Shown here piece by piece: positions 1-6,778 of a stretch of DNA of 18,111 nucleotides. Each line of letters begins with the position of its first letter. Positions within the stretch are counted from its first letter, which is position 1. Under the pieces are notes generated by a model. It was not told where the DNA came from. It did no database searches and saw nothing but the letters and a program-made list of their open reading frames with translations. The stretch is from Rohdeia sp044358925 (GTDB lineage Bacteria; Planctomycetota; UBA1135; GCA-002686595): contig JBIKNC010000076.1 of assembly GCA_044358925.1 (NCBI GenBank), positions 1 to 18,111 on the forward strand. Reading direction: 5' to 3'. The translations under genes were made by a program, and so were the position numbers.

Positions 1-33
1 CGTCGAGGGGCGCGCTCAGCGCGCCCCTCGACG
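1..33. repeat. Perfect inverted repeat, 15-bp arms, 3-nt loop; possible terminator
   Basis: Bases 1-15 are the exact reverse complement of bases 19-33, separated by the loop TCA, and both arms are GC-rich. Such a stem would be very stable in RNA from either strand. It lies 95 nt beyond the stop codon of the minus-strand PDZ gene, so it may be that gene's transcription terminator, or a shared terminator with a plus-strand gene ending left of the window. No T-run directly follows the plus-strand stem; a T6 run occurs only at 61-66, behind a weaker GC-rich stretch. The sequence that would follow the stem on the minus strand is outside the window, so the intrinsic-terminator call cannot be completed. 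Confidence 0.5.
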
Positions 34-127
34 CCGTGGGCCGCGCTGCGCAGCCTGAGGTTTTTTGCTACGGCACCGTATTCTCAGCGACGGCTGCGTG
101 GCTGGCACCGTACCCGTCACGTGCCCG

Positions 128-1300
128 TCATCCGCGGTTCCACTCGATGAACCAGAAGATGCGGTAGGTGCTCACGCTCGGCGTCTTCTCGTGTTCGTAG
201 AAGCCGAACGGCAGCATCGAGAAGAAGCTGTAGGTCTCGGGCTCGCGCGTCTCCGCGTCGAGGTACTGGCGCCGCGAGTTGGCGCCGAACTGGAAGATGA
301 AGTCGAGCAGCGACCAGTCCTTCGTCGCGAGCGTCTCCTCGCACTCGAAGATGATCGGGATGTCGATGTCGCTGTAGGCGTCGAGGTCGCTGCGCACGTC
401 GATGCGCGTGTCGTGCTCGCCGAGCGCGCCCTCCACTCGCACCGCGAGTTCACCGTCGAGGTCGCGCGTCGGCGCCGGGCCGCTCAGTTCGCCCGCGCTG
501 ATCGCGAAGCCGCGTTCGCGAGCGCGCGCGATCACCGGGCCGCGCACGTCGTCGAGGTCGTCCACCGCGCGGCCGTCGAACTCGACGATGCGGTCGCCGG
601 CGCGCAGGCCGCCGAGGTAGGCGGGCGAGCCGGGCGACACCGCGGCGACGAGCACCGTGCCCGCTTCCAGGCCGAGCGCCGCCTGCGCGACGTCGGGCGG
701 CACCTCGCCGACCTGCATGCCGAGCAGGTCGCGCACGAGTTCCGAACTCTCCAACGTGTACAGCGCCGACTGCGTGTCGGTGATCTCGCGCGCATCGGGC
801 GTGATCTCGATCGTCAAGTCCTCCGCGACTCCGCCGGCGTTGCGGCGGCGCACGACCGCAATCGCGGGGCGACCGGGGGCGAGGTCGCGTTCGACGACGG
901 CGGTGAACTGCTCGGTGCTCGAGAGCTGGCGACCGTCGAGCGACACGAGCACGTCGTCGACCGAGAGGCCACTCTCGAACGCCGCCGTGTCCCTGTCGAC
1001 GCGCACGAGCACGATGCCCTCCCACGCGCGCACGCCGAGCCGCGCTGCGACCGTGTCGTCGACGTTCGCGACGCGCACACCGAGGCGTGCGACTTCGAGC
1101 GTGCGTTCCTCGACGCGCTCGAGCGTCGGTGAGTCACCCGACGCGGAGTAGAGGCGCCACGTCGCCGTGCCGTTCTCCAGCTCGACGCGCGCCAGCGGCA
1201 CGTCCGAACTCGAGAAGCGCACGGAGCGCGACGAGACACACGCCGTGAGAGGAAGGCAGAGGGCGATGAGCGGGAGGGAGCGTTTCACGTGCAGTCGCAT
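128..1300 (-). CDS. Two-PDZ-domain lipoprotein
   Basis: This is a predicted exported lipoprotein of 390 aa. The ATG at 1300 was chosen because it opens a signal peptide (MRLHVKR, then a hydrophobic stretch) ending in the lipobox LTAC with Cys21; the longer reading frame upstream adds only Arg-rich shadow sequence. Two PDZ-like domains are visible. The first, about residues 68-152, includes the segment from VLVRVDRDTAAFESG to LSVDDVLVSLDGR. The second, about 188-265, includes VSPGSPAYLGGLRAGDRI and VEFDGRAVDD. The C-terminal 110 residues are unassigned, with a Trp/Phe-rich tail. No serine-protease triad or GNSGG motif precedes the PDZ domains, so this is a PDZ scaffold or sensor rather than a DegP/DegS protease. 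It lies 71 nt downstream of the anti-sigma gene and has its own ECF-like promoter in that gap. A role in sensing envelope state or handling peptides is inference. Confidence 0.85.
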   Translation of the reverse strand: MRLHVKRSLPLIALCLPLTACVSSRSVRFSSSDVPLARVELENGTATWRLYSASGDSPTLERVEERTLEVARLGVRVANVDDTVAARLGVRAWEGIVLVRVDRDTAAFESGLSVDDVLVSLDGRQLSSTEQFTAVVERDLAPGRPAIAVVRRRNAGGVAEDLTIEITPDAREITDTQSALYTLESSELVRDLLGMQVGEVPPDVAQAALGLEAGTVLVAAVSPGSPAYLGGLRAGDRIVEFDGRAVDDLDDVRGPVIARARERGFAISAGELSGPAPTRDLDGELAVRVEGALGEHDTRIDVRSDLDAYSDIDIPIIFECEETLATKDWSLLDFIFQFGANSRRQYLDAETREPETYSFFSMLPFGFYEHEKTPSVSTYRIFWFIEWNRG

Positions 1301-1336
1301 GTTCGGGGTCGTGCCGCAGCAGCGGCGTTCGTTTCG

Positions 1337-1365
1337 AGTACGTCGTCTCGCGGAGCGCGGTTCCC
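1337..1365 (-). promoter_or_regulatory. Putative ECF-sigma promoter of the PDZ lipoprotein gene
   Basis: On the minus strand GGGAAC (1365-1360) is followed after 17 nt by CGTACT (1342-1337). GGAAC at -35 and CGTA/CGTC at -10 are the established hallmarks of promoters used by ECF sigma factors. A start of transcription about 7 nt past the -10 would leave a leader of roughly 30 nt before the ATG at 1300. The same arrangement, with the same spacing, precedes the sigma gene at 3382-3354. The two sites also share the spacer segment GCTCCG at the same offset. This is a visual match; no transcript data exist here. Confidence 0.55.
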
Positions 1366-1371
1366 GCGGCG

Positions 1372-2580
1372 TCAGGGAAGTGCGCGGACGACGCGGCGGG
1401 CGTCGCTCCACCAATCGCGCCACGCCGCGGCGCCCGCGGCTTCAGCTTCGTCGCCGTGGCGCGTGTGTGCGTCCGCCGCGCGACCGCGGTCCGAGCGGTA
1501 CCACGGCGCACGGTCGTTCGCGTTCGCGGCGACGGCCGTCGGGGCCGGGACACCGAGTTCGCGTGCGTAGGCTTCGAGGCGGCGGCGCACCGCGGCGCGC
1601 ACGTCGGCTTCGGAGCTGTCGAGTTGCGCGATCAACGCCGGAACGACCTCGTCGAGTTCGCCGCGCAGCGAGAGCACGACACCGCCCGCGTCGCGGGTGA
1701 TCGCGAGCGGCCCGCGCTGCACGAACGACGCGTCGTCGGCGAGCGGGTCGCGCGGCGCGAGTTGTTCGGGCCCGAGCGCCACTTCGTCGCGCTGCGCGGC
1801 ATCGTCGCCGCTCGTGTTCGTGCGCAGCGCCGCGACCTGTTCGGCGAGCAACACCGTGTGCTCCTCGGCCGCGCGCGCGAGTCGTTCGACACCGCGGGCG
1901 CCGCGTTCGAGGGCGAACGTGAACGCGGCGCCGACGCGTGCGGCGCGCTCTTCGAGTGCGAGCGCCGCGAGTTGCAGTCGCTCCTCGGCCGCGCGCCGCG
2001 CCGCTTCTTGCGCTGCGCGTGCTTCCGCGAGAGCTGCGTCCGCCGCCTCGCGGTCCGTCGCGGCCTCCGCTGCGCGCTGCACGACGCGCAGTTCGTACGG
2101 CACGAACACGTACCGCGGCGCCGCGGCGACCGCGTCGTCTTCGGCGAGTTCTTCGCGCCGCTCGACCGGAGCCGGCGCGGCGGAATCGCCTTCGTTCGCG
2201 ATCGGGCCCGGCGCATCCACCGCCGCGCCGCGCTCGCGCACGAGACCCCACACGATCGCGGCGACGACCGCCGCCGCCGCGGCGTGGCTCACGAGGAGCC
2301 ACCACCACGGCAGCACCCGTCGCTCGCGCCGTTCTTCGTTCACGGGCGGCTCCTCGCGCGGCGCGCTCCGCACCGCCGCCATCACCGCCGCGACGTGTTC
2401 GCGCGACGCAGGACCGACGTCGCCGAGTGCGAGGACTTCGACCGCGCGCTCGAGCCCCGCGAGTTCCTCGCGACACGCCGCACACCCCGCGACGTGCGCC
2501 GCGAGTTCGCGCTCGCGCGCGGCTCCCAGCGCCCCGTCGACGTGGTCGTCGAACAGACTCCGTGCCGTCTTGCAGTTCAT
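1372..2580 (-). CDS. Membrane-bound zinc-finger (ZAS) anti-sigma factor
   Basis: This 402-aa protein is a probable anti-sigma factor that holds the sigma factor encoded just upstream. The cytoplasmic N-terminus carries the zinc-binding anti-sigma motif H29-x3-C33-x2-C36, with Cys3 and His13 as extra candidate ligands. A single membrane segment spans about 90-113 (PWWWLLVSHA, then an Ala/Val-rich helix). The extracytoplasmic part has an Ala/Glu/Arg-rich predicted coiled coil, about 165-255, then a C-terminal segment, about 285-402, with a helical repeat-like stretch (LIAQLDSSEADVRAAVRRRL). It is longer than many single-TM ZAS proteins because of this extracytoplasmic region, which may be the signal input. 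Its ATG (2580-2578) overlaps the sigma stop codon (2579-2577), giving an ATGA coupling that supports this start over one 26 codons upstream. The signal and any releasing protease are unknown. Confidence 0.88.
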   Translation of the reverse strand: MNCKTARSLFDDHVDGALGAARERELAAHVAGCAACREELAGLERAVEVLALGDVGPASREHVAAVMAAVRSAPREEPPVNEERRERRVLPWWWLLVSHAAAAAVVAAIVWGLVRERGAAVDAPGPIANEGDSAAPAPVERREELAEDDAVAAAPRYVFVPYELRVVQRAAEAATDREAADAALAEARAAQEAARRAAEERLQLAALALEERAARVGAAFTFALERGARGVERLARAAEEHTVLLAEQVAALRTNTSGDDAAQRDEVALGPEQLAPRDPLADDASFVQRGPLAITRDAGGVVLSLRGELDEVVPALIAQLDSSEADVRAAVRRRLEAYARELGVPAPTAVAANANDRAPWYRSDRGRAADAHTRHGDEAEAAGAAAWRDWWSDARRVVRALP

Positions 2581-3272
2581 GTCTTCCTCCGCGCCGCCGT
2601 GTGTTCCGTGTTCGCGCCTTCGGCCGCGCGCGCGCCGCGCGCCTCGCTCGCCGCCCACAACTCGCGGAACGCGACGCGTCCGCGATGCACGCGCGACTTG
2701 AGCGTTCCGATCGACAGTCCGAGTGCTCCCGCCGCCTCGTCGTAGCCGACGCCCAGCGCGTCGACCATGACGAGCGCCTCCCGAAACTTCTCGTCGAGCA
2801 GCGCCAGCGTCGCCGCGATCGCGCCGCGCTCCAACGTGCGGCGGTCGTGTTCGGCCGCGGCCGGCGCGCGCAACACTCCGTCGTCGAGTTCCTCACGCGC
2901 GCCGCCCTGGTCCGGTCGCCGCGCGCGCCGTCGCAGCACGTCGCGCCCGTGGTTGAGCGCGATCGCGAACAACCACGGCCGCACTTTCGCGCCGCGTTCG
3001 AACTTCACGAGGTTGCGGTGCACCTTGATCCACACGTCCTGCGCCGCGTCGAGGGCGGTGTGGTGGTCGCCGACCAGGCGTTCGAGCGCCGCGACGACGA
3101 GTGCGCCCCAGCGCTCGACCAGCAGCTCGAACGCGCCCATGTCGCCGTCGGCCGCGCGCCCCAGGAGATCCTCGTCACTCGCCTCGCCCGCGCCGACGAG
3201 CGGACCGCGGCGCTCCGCGGCGGCGGGGCGTCGGCGCTGGTCCTCGTCGGGAGCGCGCGGGGCGGGGGACAA
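2577..3272 (-). CDS. ECF-family RNA polymerase sigma factor
   Basis: This sigma-70 family protein contains only regions 2 and 4. Region 2 runs from about residue 33 (SDEDLLGRAADGD) to 120, with the core-binding and -10 recognition segment WLFAIALNHGRDVLRRRARR. Region 4 occupies about 150-206, with the helix-turn-helix YDEAAGALGLSIGTLKSRVHRGR that would read the -35 element (shown here only in part as GLSIGTLKSRVHRGR). No in-frame ATG or GTG exists before region 2. The TTG at 3272 is therefore the best start (231 aa), though weak; the next ATG would cut into region 2. The open frame continues far upstream across the divergent hydrolase gene, which I regard as an artefact of GC-rich DNA. The gene is coupled to its anti-sigma factor by ATGA and is preceded by an ECF-like promoter, suggesting autoregulation. 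Confidence 0.9.
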   Translation of the reverse strand: MSPAPRAPDEDQRRRPAAAERRGPLVGAGEASDEDLLGRAADGDMGAFELLVERWGALVVAALERLVGDHHTALDAAQDVWIKVHRNLVKFERGAKVRPWLFAIALNHGRDVLRRRARRPDQGGAREELDDGVLRAPAAAEHDRRTLERGAIAATLALLDEKFREALVMVDALGVGYDEAAGALGLSIGTLKSRVHRGRVAFRELWAASEARGARAAEGANTEHTAARRKT

Positions 3273-3328
3273 GCGGGTGGGGGGGCGGACGGGCGGGACG
3301 AGCCGGTGGGGCGGCGGCGAGCGCGGGG
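3259..3328 (+). other. G-run tract, potential G-quadruplex
   Basis: The plus strand has eight runs of three or more G within 70 nt: G4 at 3259-3262, G5 at 3264-3268, G3 at 3275-3277, G7 at 3279-3285, G3 at 3291-3293, G3 at 3295-3297, G4 at 3308-3311 and G4 at 3325-3328. Loops are mostly 1 to 10 nt, fitting the general pattern for G-quadruplex formation. The tract covers the proposed TTG start and leader of the sigma gene, where the G-rich strand is the transcription template, and lies upstream of the divergent hydrolase gene. Whether it folds or acts in vivo is unknown; it may only reflect extreme base composition. Confidence 0.45.
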
Positions 3329-3353
3329 AGCATCGCCGCGTGTCGACCGGCGG

Positions 3354-3382
3354 GATACGCCGCCGATCGGAGCCTGGTTCCC
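3354..3382 (-). promoter_or_regulatory. Putative ECF-sigma promoter of the sigma/anti-sigma operon
   Basis: On the minus strand GGGAAC (3382-3377) is followed after exactly 17 nt by CGTATC (3359-3354). This matches the general ECF promoter form (GGAAC at -35, CGTA or CGTC at -10). Transcription would begin near 3347, giving a leader of about 75 nt to the TTG start at 3272. The near-identical element in front of the PDZ gene (1365-1337) strengthens the call, since two sites with the same hexamer, spacing and -10 core within one cluster suggest a single cognate sigma factor. Autoregulation is a common property of ECF operons. Confidence 0.6.
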
Positions 3383-3437
3383 GGACCGGCGCGACATCCT
3401 CGCATCCAACCACGGCGGCGCCGCGTAGCGTCCCCTC

Positions 3438-4679
3438 GTGCTGCGCATCGCCCTCCTCGCCGCTCTGCTCGTCCCGCTGCTCTTCCTCGCGCTGTGGTGC
3501 CACGCTCCCGCGCCGACGCTCGAGCTGTGGTACGTGGCCGCGCTCGCGAACGAGGAGCGGCTCGTCGTCGCCGTCCTGCTCGTCGTCGGCGGTGTCCAGG
3601 CGGTGCGGCTGCGCCAAGCAGCCGAGCGCGACGGCGGGCCGTTCGCGCGCCAACTCCTGCTGGCGGCGCTCGCTCTCTCGACGGCGGTGCTCGCTTTCGG
3701 CGCGTGGTTCCAACACATGCAGGTGATCGACGCAGGTCGACGAACGGGCGCGCTGACGTCCATTGCCGATGCCGTCGCCGAGTACGTAGCGGCGCCTTGG
3801 CGCTCTGCTCCCGAGCCGACCGCGACGCACATGTTCGCCGAGGTCGAAGGCCGCACGCTCGAACTCGACTTCTTCGCACCAACGAACGGAGCCAGTCCCG
3901 CGCCCCTGATCGTCCGCGTCCACGGCGGCAGTTGGGCTTTCGGCGCGCGCACCGAGTCGCCGCATCTCACGCGCTGGTTCACCGAGCGCGGCTGCGCCGT
4001 CGCGACGATCGACTACCGACTGACGCCGCCGCCGCGCTGGCGCGATGCGACCGGCGACGTGAAGGCCGCGGTCGCGTGGTGCCGGCGCGAAGCCGCAGCA
4101 CTCGACATCGACCCCGAGCGCATCGTGCTCTTCGGCACGTCCGCGGGCGGCCATCTCGCGCTCCTCGCCGCGTACACGGCGGGCGACGAGCGCTTCCCGC
4201 CGACGCCGCTCGTGTCGAGCGAGCCGTCACCCAGCGCTCCCGCGCCGATCGACACGAGCGTCGCGGCCGTGATCGCCATCTCGCCGCCCGTCGTGCTCTC
4301 GATCGGCTTCGAGAGCCCGCGCCCCTGGTGGTACCCGCCCGCGCTGCGCCGCACGAACCGCGTCGAAGAACTCCTCGGCGGCACACCGAGCGACGTGGCG
4401 GACCTCTACCAACTCGCGTCGCCGATCACGCACGTCTCCGCGCACACGCCGCCGACCTTCCTCGCCCACGGCGAGCACGACGAACTCGTCTGGCCCGCCA
4501 ACTGCGAACGCCTCGCCGAACGACTCGCCGATGCGCGCGTCCCCTACGAGCTGCTCCTCCTGCCCGCCACCGACCACCTCTTCGAGCAGCGCGCCGGCGG
4601 CTTCGCGCTGCAGGTCGCGCTCGACGACCTGGCGGAGTTCCTCGACGAGCACGTCGTCCGCGCGCCCGGTTCGCGCTGA
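3438..4679 (+). CDS. Membrane-anchored alpha/beta-hydrolase (HSL/BD-FAE-like esterase)
   Basis: This 413-aa putative carboxylester hydrolase has all hallmarks of the serine hydrolase fold. The oxyanion-hole motif is HGGSW (162-166), the nucleophile elbow GTSAG (Ser235) and the acid Asp348 in HGEHD, with the catalytic His380 in ATDHLF. The N-terminal 95 residues contain three likely membrane segments (about 2-20, 41-57 and 72-92) before the catalytic domain begins near 130. The enzyme is therefore probably tethered to the membrane, unusual for this mostly soluble family. The GTG at 3438 starts the first hydrophobic helix directly. Catalytic residues are assigned by motif; the substrate (acetylated or feruloylated sugars, lipids or other esters) cannot be told. 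It is transcribed divergently from the sigma operon and converges on the next gene with one base between stops. Confidence 0.88.
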   Translation: MLRIALLAALLVPLLFLALWCHAPAPTLELWYVAALANEERLVVAVLLVVGGVQAVRLRQAAERDGGPFARQLLLAALALSTAVLAFGAWFQHMQVIDAGRRTGALTSIADAVAEYVAAPWRSAPEPTATHMFAEVEGRTLELDFFAPTNGASPAPLIVRVHGGSWAFGARTESPHLTRWFTERGCAVATIDYRLTPPPRWRDATGDVKAAVAWCRREAAALDIDPERIVLFGTSAGGHLALLAAYTAGDERFPPTPLVSSEPSPSAPAPIDTSVAAVIAISPPVVLSIGFESPRPWWYPPALRRTNRVEELLGGTPSDVADLYQLASPITHVSAHTPPTFLAHGEHDELVWPANCERLAERLADARVPYELLLLPATDHLFEQRAGGFALQVALDDLAEFLDEHVVRAPGSR

Positions 4680-4680
4680 A

Positions 4681-6756
4681 TCACTCCACGGGCTGGAGCT
4701 CGACGACAACCTCCGTTCCGAGCTCGACGGCACTCGGCAGCGTCGCCGCGAGCTTCCCGTCGACCGAACGCACGCGCCAGCCGAGCGGCAGGCACCACGG
4801 CTGCGACGAGTACACGTCGGTGACTCGCGTCGGTCTGGTGATGTGGATGGGCACGGGCAGCTCCAGCCACGAGCCGCTGCCGGGAGCCTCGAACTCGAAT
4901 CGTGAGTCGTTCTCGTTCGTCGCGCTCGAGGCGGTGAAAACGAACCTGCCCGCCGGATGCAGTGCGAGTGGCTCGCCGCCGACGTCACCCGCGTCGACGA
5001 TCACGAGCGTCGCACGCGGAGCCAGCTCGGGGAGCAAAACTTCGGTGAGGTTGTCTGTACTCGCACTCACGTACAGAACGCTGCCCACCCGTGCGCCGTA
5101 CACATCGCACCGACCATCGGTCGCGAGTCGCTCCTTGTGTGTGGTGACGAGGCCACGAGTTCCGTCGATGCGCGTGCCGAACGCTTCGACGAGCACACTG
5201 CCGGTGAACTTCGTCTTGGGGGCAGTGAACGACAGTGCGGGGTCCACTCCCGGTCGATGGAACTCGGCATCGATCTCGACGTCGACGGAATCGACGATCT
5301 CGATCTCGTGCACGTCTCCGAGTACGAGTCCGCTGTTCCTCCGCGTCAGCGCGTAGGGCTTGGCGACGATGGAGCTGCTGGTCGCGACTGCGCTGACGAA
5401 CGCACGAGCCGGCGGGAGTCCTCGGATCACGAGTGGACGCCGCGCATCGAACGGAATGAGGTGCGCGACGGGTGCGGCGCCCTGAGAGGTGCGGACCTGC
5501 ACGCGCAGTGCACCCTCGGCGTCATCGAACACGGCACTCGGGTCGAGCGCAGCACCCGCGACATCGCGTGGCGCGAAGGTGACCCGCAGAGTCGTGGCCT
5601 CCTCGCGGATCGCTCCGAGTTCGCGCCACTCACCTGGTTCGACTCCGAGCGCTGTGACCTGGGAGCAGTGGACGACGTCCGAAGAAGCCAGCCGACCCAC
5701 CACGAAGTGGTTCGCTGGTTCGTCGATCACGAAGTCGAACGATCCATCGCTCGACGTCGTGCGGGCGAGCTCCGTCCACATGCGCTCGACACCTCGCGAG
5801 AGTTGGATCTCGACGACGGCGTCACCTTCGCCCTCGGAGTGGCTCGGCGCGGTGAACACGAACTTCCCCGACAGTCGCGCCGGTGGCGACGCGGACAACT
5901 CGAACGTCAGCATGTCGCCAGGCCGTGCCGTGATCTCGGCGGAGAGTGGCCGCGGCGGCGACACGAAGTATTCGCGTTGCAGGCCCGGTGGGTCGATGCA
6001 GGGTGATTCGACGCGGTAGCGGTACTGGCCCGGCGCCAGAGTCGCCCACACGAGGCTTCGACCGCTCGTCGAGCAGCGAGTCTCGAACACCGCGATCGAT
6101 CGTTCCATGTCCGCACGTGCGAGGACGGCTTGCGCAACGAGGCGCTTGGAGGCCCGTGCGCTCGCGTCGAGGGCGCGTTCGACCCGCTCGCGATGTTCGC
6201 GCGCGTCGTCGGGATACGCGTACTCGTCGTCCCGCGGCGCGTCCGTCACCTGGCGTCGTATGAGCAGCGCCTCGAAGCGCGTCCACTCGGGCAGGTCGCC
6301 GACGAGGCGCAGCTCGATGCGCGCACCGCGCTGCAGCACGAAACGCGTCGCGCCCGCGGCGTCGACGAAGTCCGCGCGCGGCACGAGGTCGTCGCGCTCG
6401 ACGAGCACGAGATAGCGGCCCTCGCTCGGCAGCGCCGCGCCCTCCCCGACCGTCGCCGCGGAGTCCGCGGTGACCCAACGCACGCGCGCGTCGTCGACCG
6501 GCGCGCCCGTGTCGTCGACGATCACGAGGTGGGTGCCGGCGAGGTCGGCCGGCGTGACGACGTCGCGCATCGCGGCCCTGGGCTGTGCGGCGAGTTCGAC
6601 GTCCGCGCTCGAGTCCGAGCGCGGCTCCGCACCGCCCGAGACATCCGAACCAGTACGTCCGCGCTCCGGCGCGCCCGCCCGTTCGGCGACGAGGCGCACA
6701 CACACGAGGGCCACGATGACGACGAGAAGAGCGGCGAGCGGGCGAGCGAGCTTCAA
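4681..6756 (-). CDS. Large N-terminally membrane-anchored protein of unknown function, beta-domain rich
   Basis: I do not recognise a named family. The TTG at 6756 was chosen because it gives a basic start (MKLARP) directly followed by a hydrophobic segment (about 5-24). It also lies 22 nt after the helicase stop; the longer frame would overlap the helicase end. From this start the protein is 691 aa. The rest lacks further obvious membrane segments and appears to consist of beta-sandwich-like blocks. An early block (THLVIVDDTGAPVDDARVRW) resembles carboxypeptidase-regulatory-like or Ig-like domains common in planctomycete surface proteins. A helical stretch near 160-200 interrupts it (REHRERVERALDASARASKR). 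It is probably exported and anchored. The gene likely shares a transcript with the SNF2 helicase, with no obvious functional link. Its codons look less extremely GC-rich than those of its neighbours, as judged by eye. Confidence 0.72.
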   Translation of the reverse strand: MKLARPLAALLVVIVALVCVRLVAERAGAPERGRTGSDVSGGAEPRSDSSADVELAAQPRAAMRDVVTPADLAGTHLVIVDDTGAPVDDARVRWVTADSAATVGEGAALPSEGRYLVLVERDDLVPRADFVDAAGATRFVLQRGARIELRLVGDLPEWTRFEALLIRRQVTDAPRDDEYAYPDDAREHRERVERALDASARASKRLVAQAVLARADMERSIAVFETRCSTSGRSLVWATLAPGQYRYRVESPCIDPPGLQREYFVSPPRPLSAEITARPGDMLTFELSASPPARLSGKFVFTAPSHSEGEGDAVVEIQLSRGVERMWTELARTTSSDGSFDFVIDEPANHFVVGRLASSDVVHCSQVTALGVEPGEWRELGAIREEATTLRVTFAPRDVAGAALDPSAVFDDAEGALRVQVRTSQGAAPVAHLIPFDARRPLVIRGLPPARAFVSAVATSSSIVAKPYALTRRNSGLVLGDVHEIEIVDSVDVEIDAEFHRPGVDPALSFTAPKTKFTGSVLVEAFGTRIDGTRGLVTTHKERLATDGRCDVYGARVGSVLYVSASTDNLTEVLLPELAPRATLVIVDAGDVGGEPLALHPAGRFVFTASSATNENDSRFEFEAPGSGSWLELPVPIHITRPTRVTDVYSSQPWCLPLGWRVRSVDGKLAATLPSAVELGTEVVVELQPVE

Positions 6757-6778
6757 CGCGCGCCATGCTCCACGACGC

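Noticed and set aside
65..1132. Plus-strand 355-codon frame opposite the PDZ lipoprotein gene
   Set aside because: Its composition mirrors the opposite strand; the minus-strand frame has a lipobox and two PDZ domains and is the real gene.
1938..3428. Plus-strand open frame antisense to the anti-sigma and sigma genes
   Set aside because: Arg-rich low-complexity translation opposite two well-supported genes; a GC artefact.
3273..4154. N-terminal extension of the sigma factor frame to 525 aa
   Set aside because: The extra 294 residues are antisense to the hydrolase catalytic domain and look random; ECF sigma factors are about 180-230 aa.
3101..5356. A 751-codon plus-strand open frame across the sigma gene, hydrolase and next gene
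   Set aside because: It is extremely Arg/Pro/Ala-rich, has no recognisable motif, and runs through three genes with clear protein families in other frames. Long empty frames are expected at this GC content.
6764..6766. ATG at 6766 on the minus strand as the start of the gene after SNF2
   Set aside because: It is in another frame, giving an Arg-rich translation; TTG 6756 opens the frame with a membrane segment and the long coding region.
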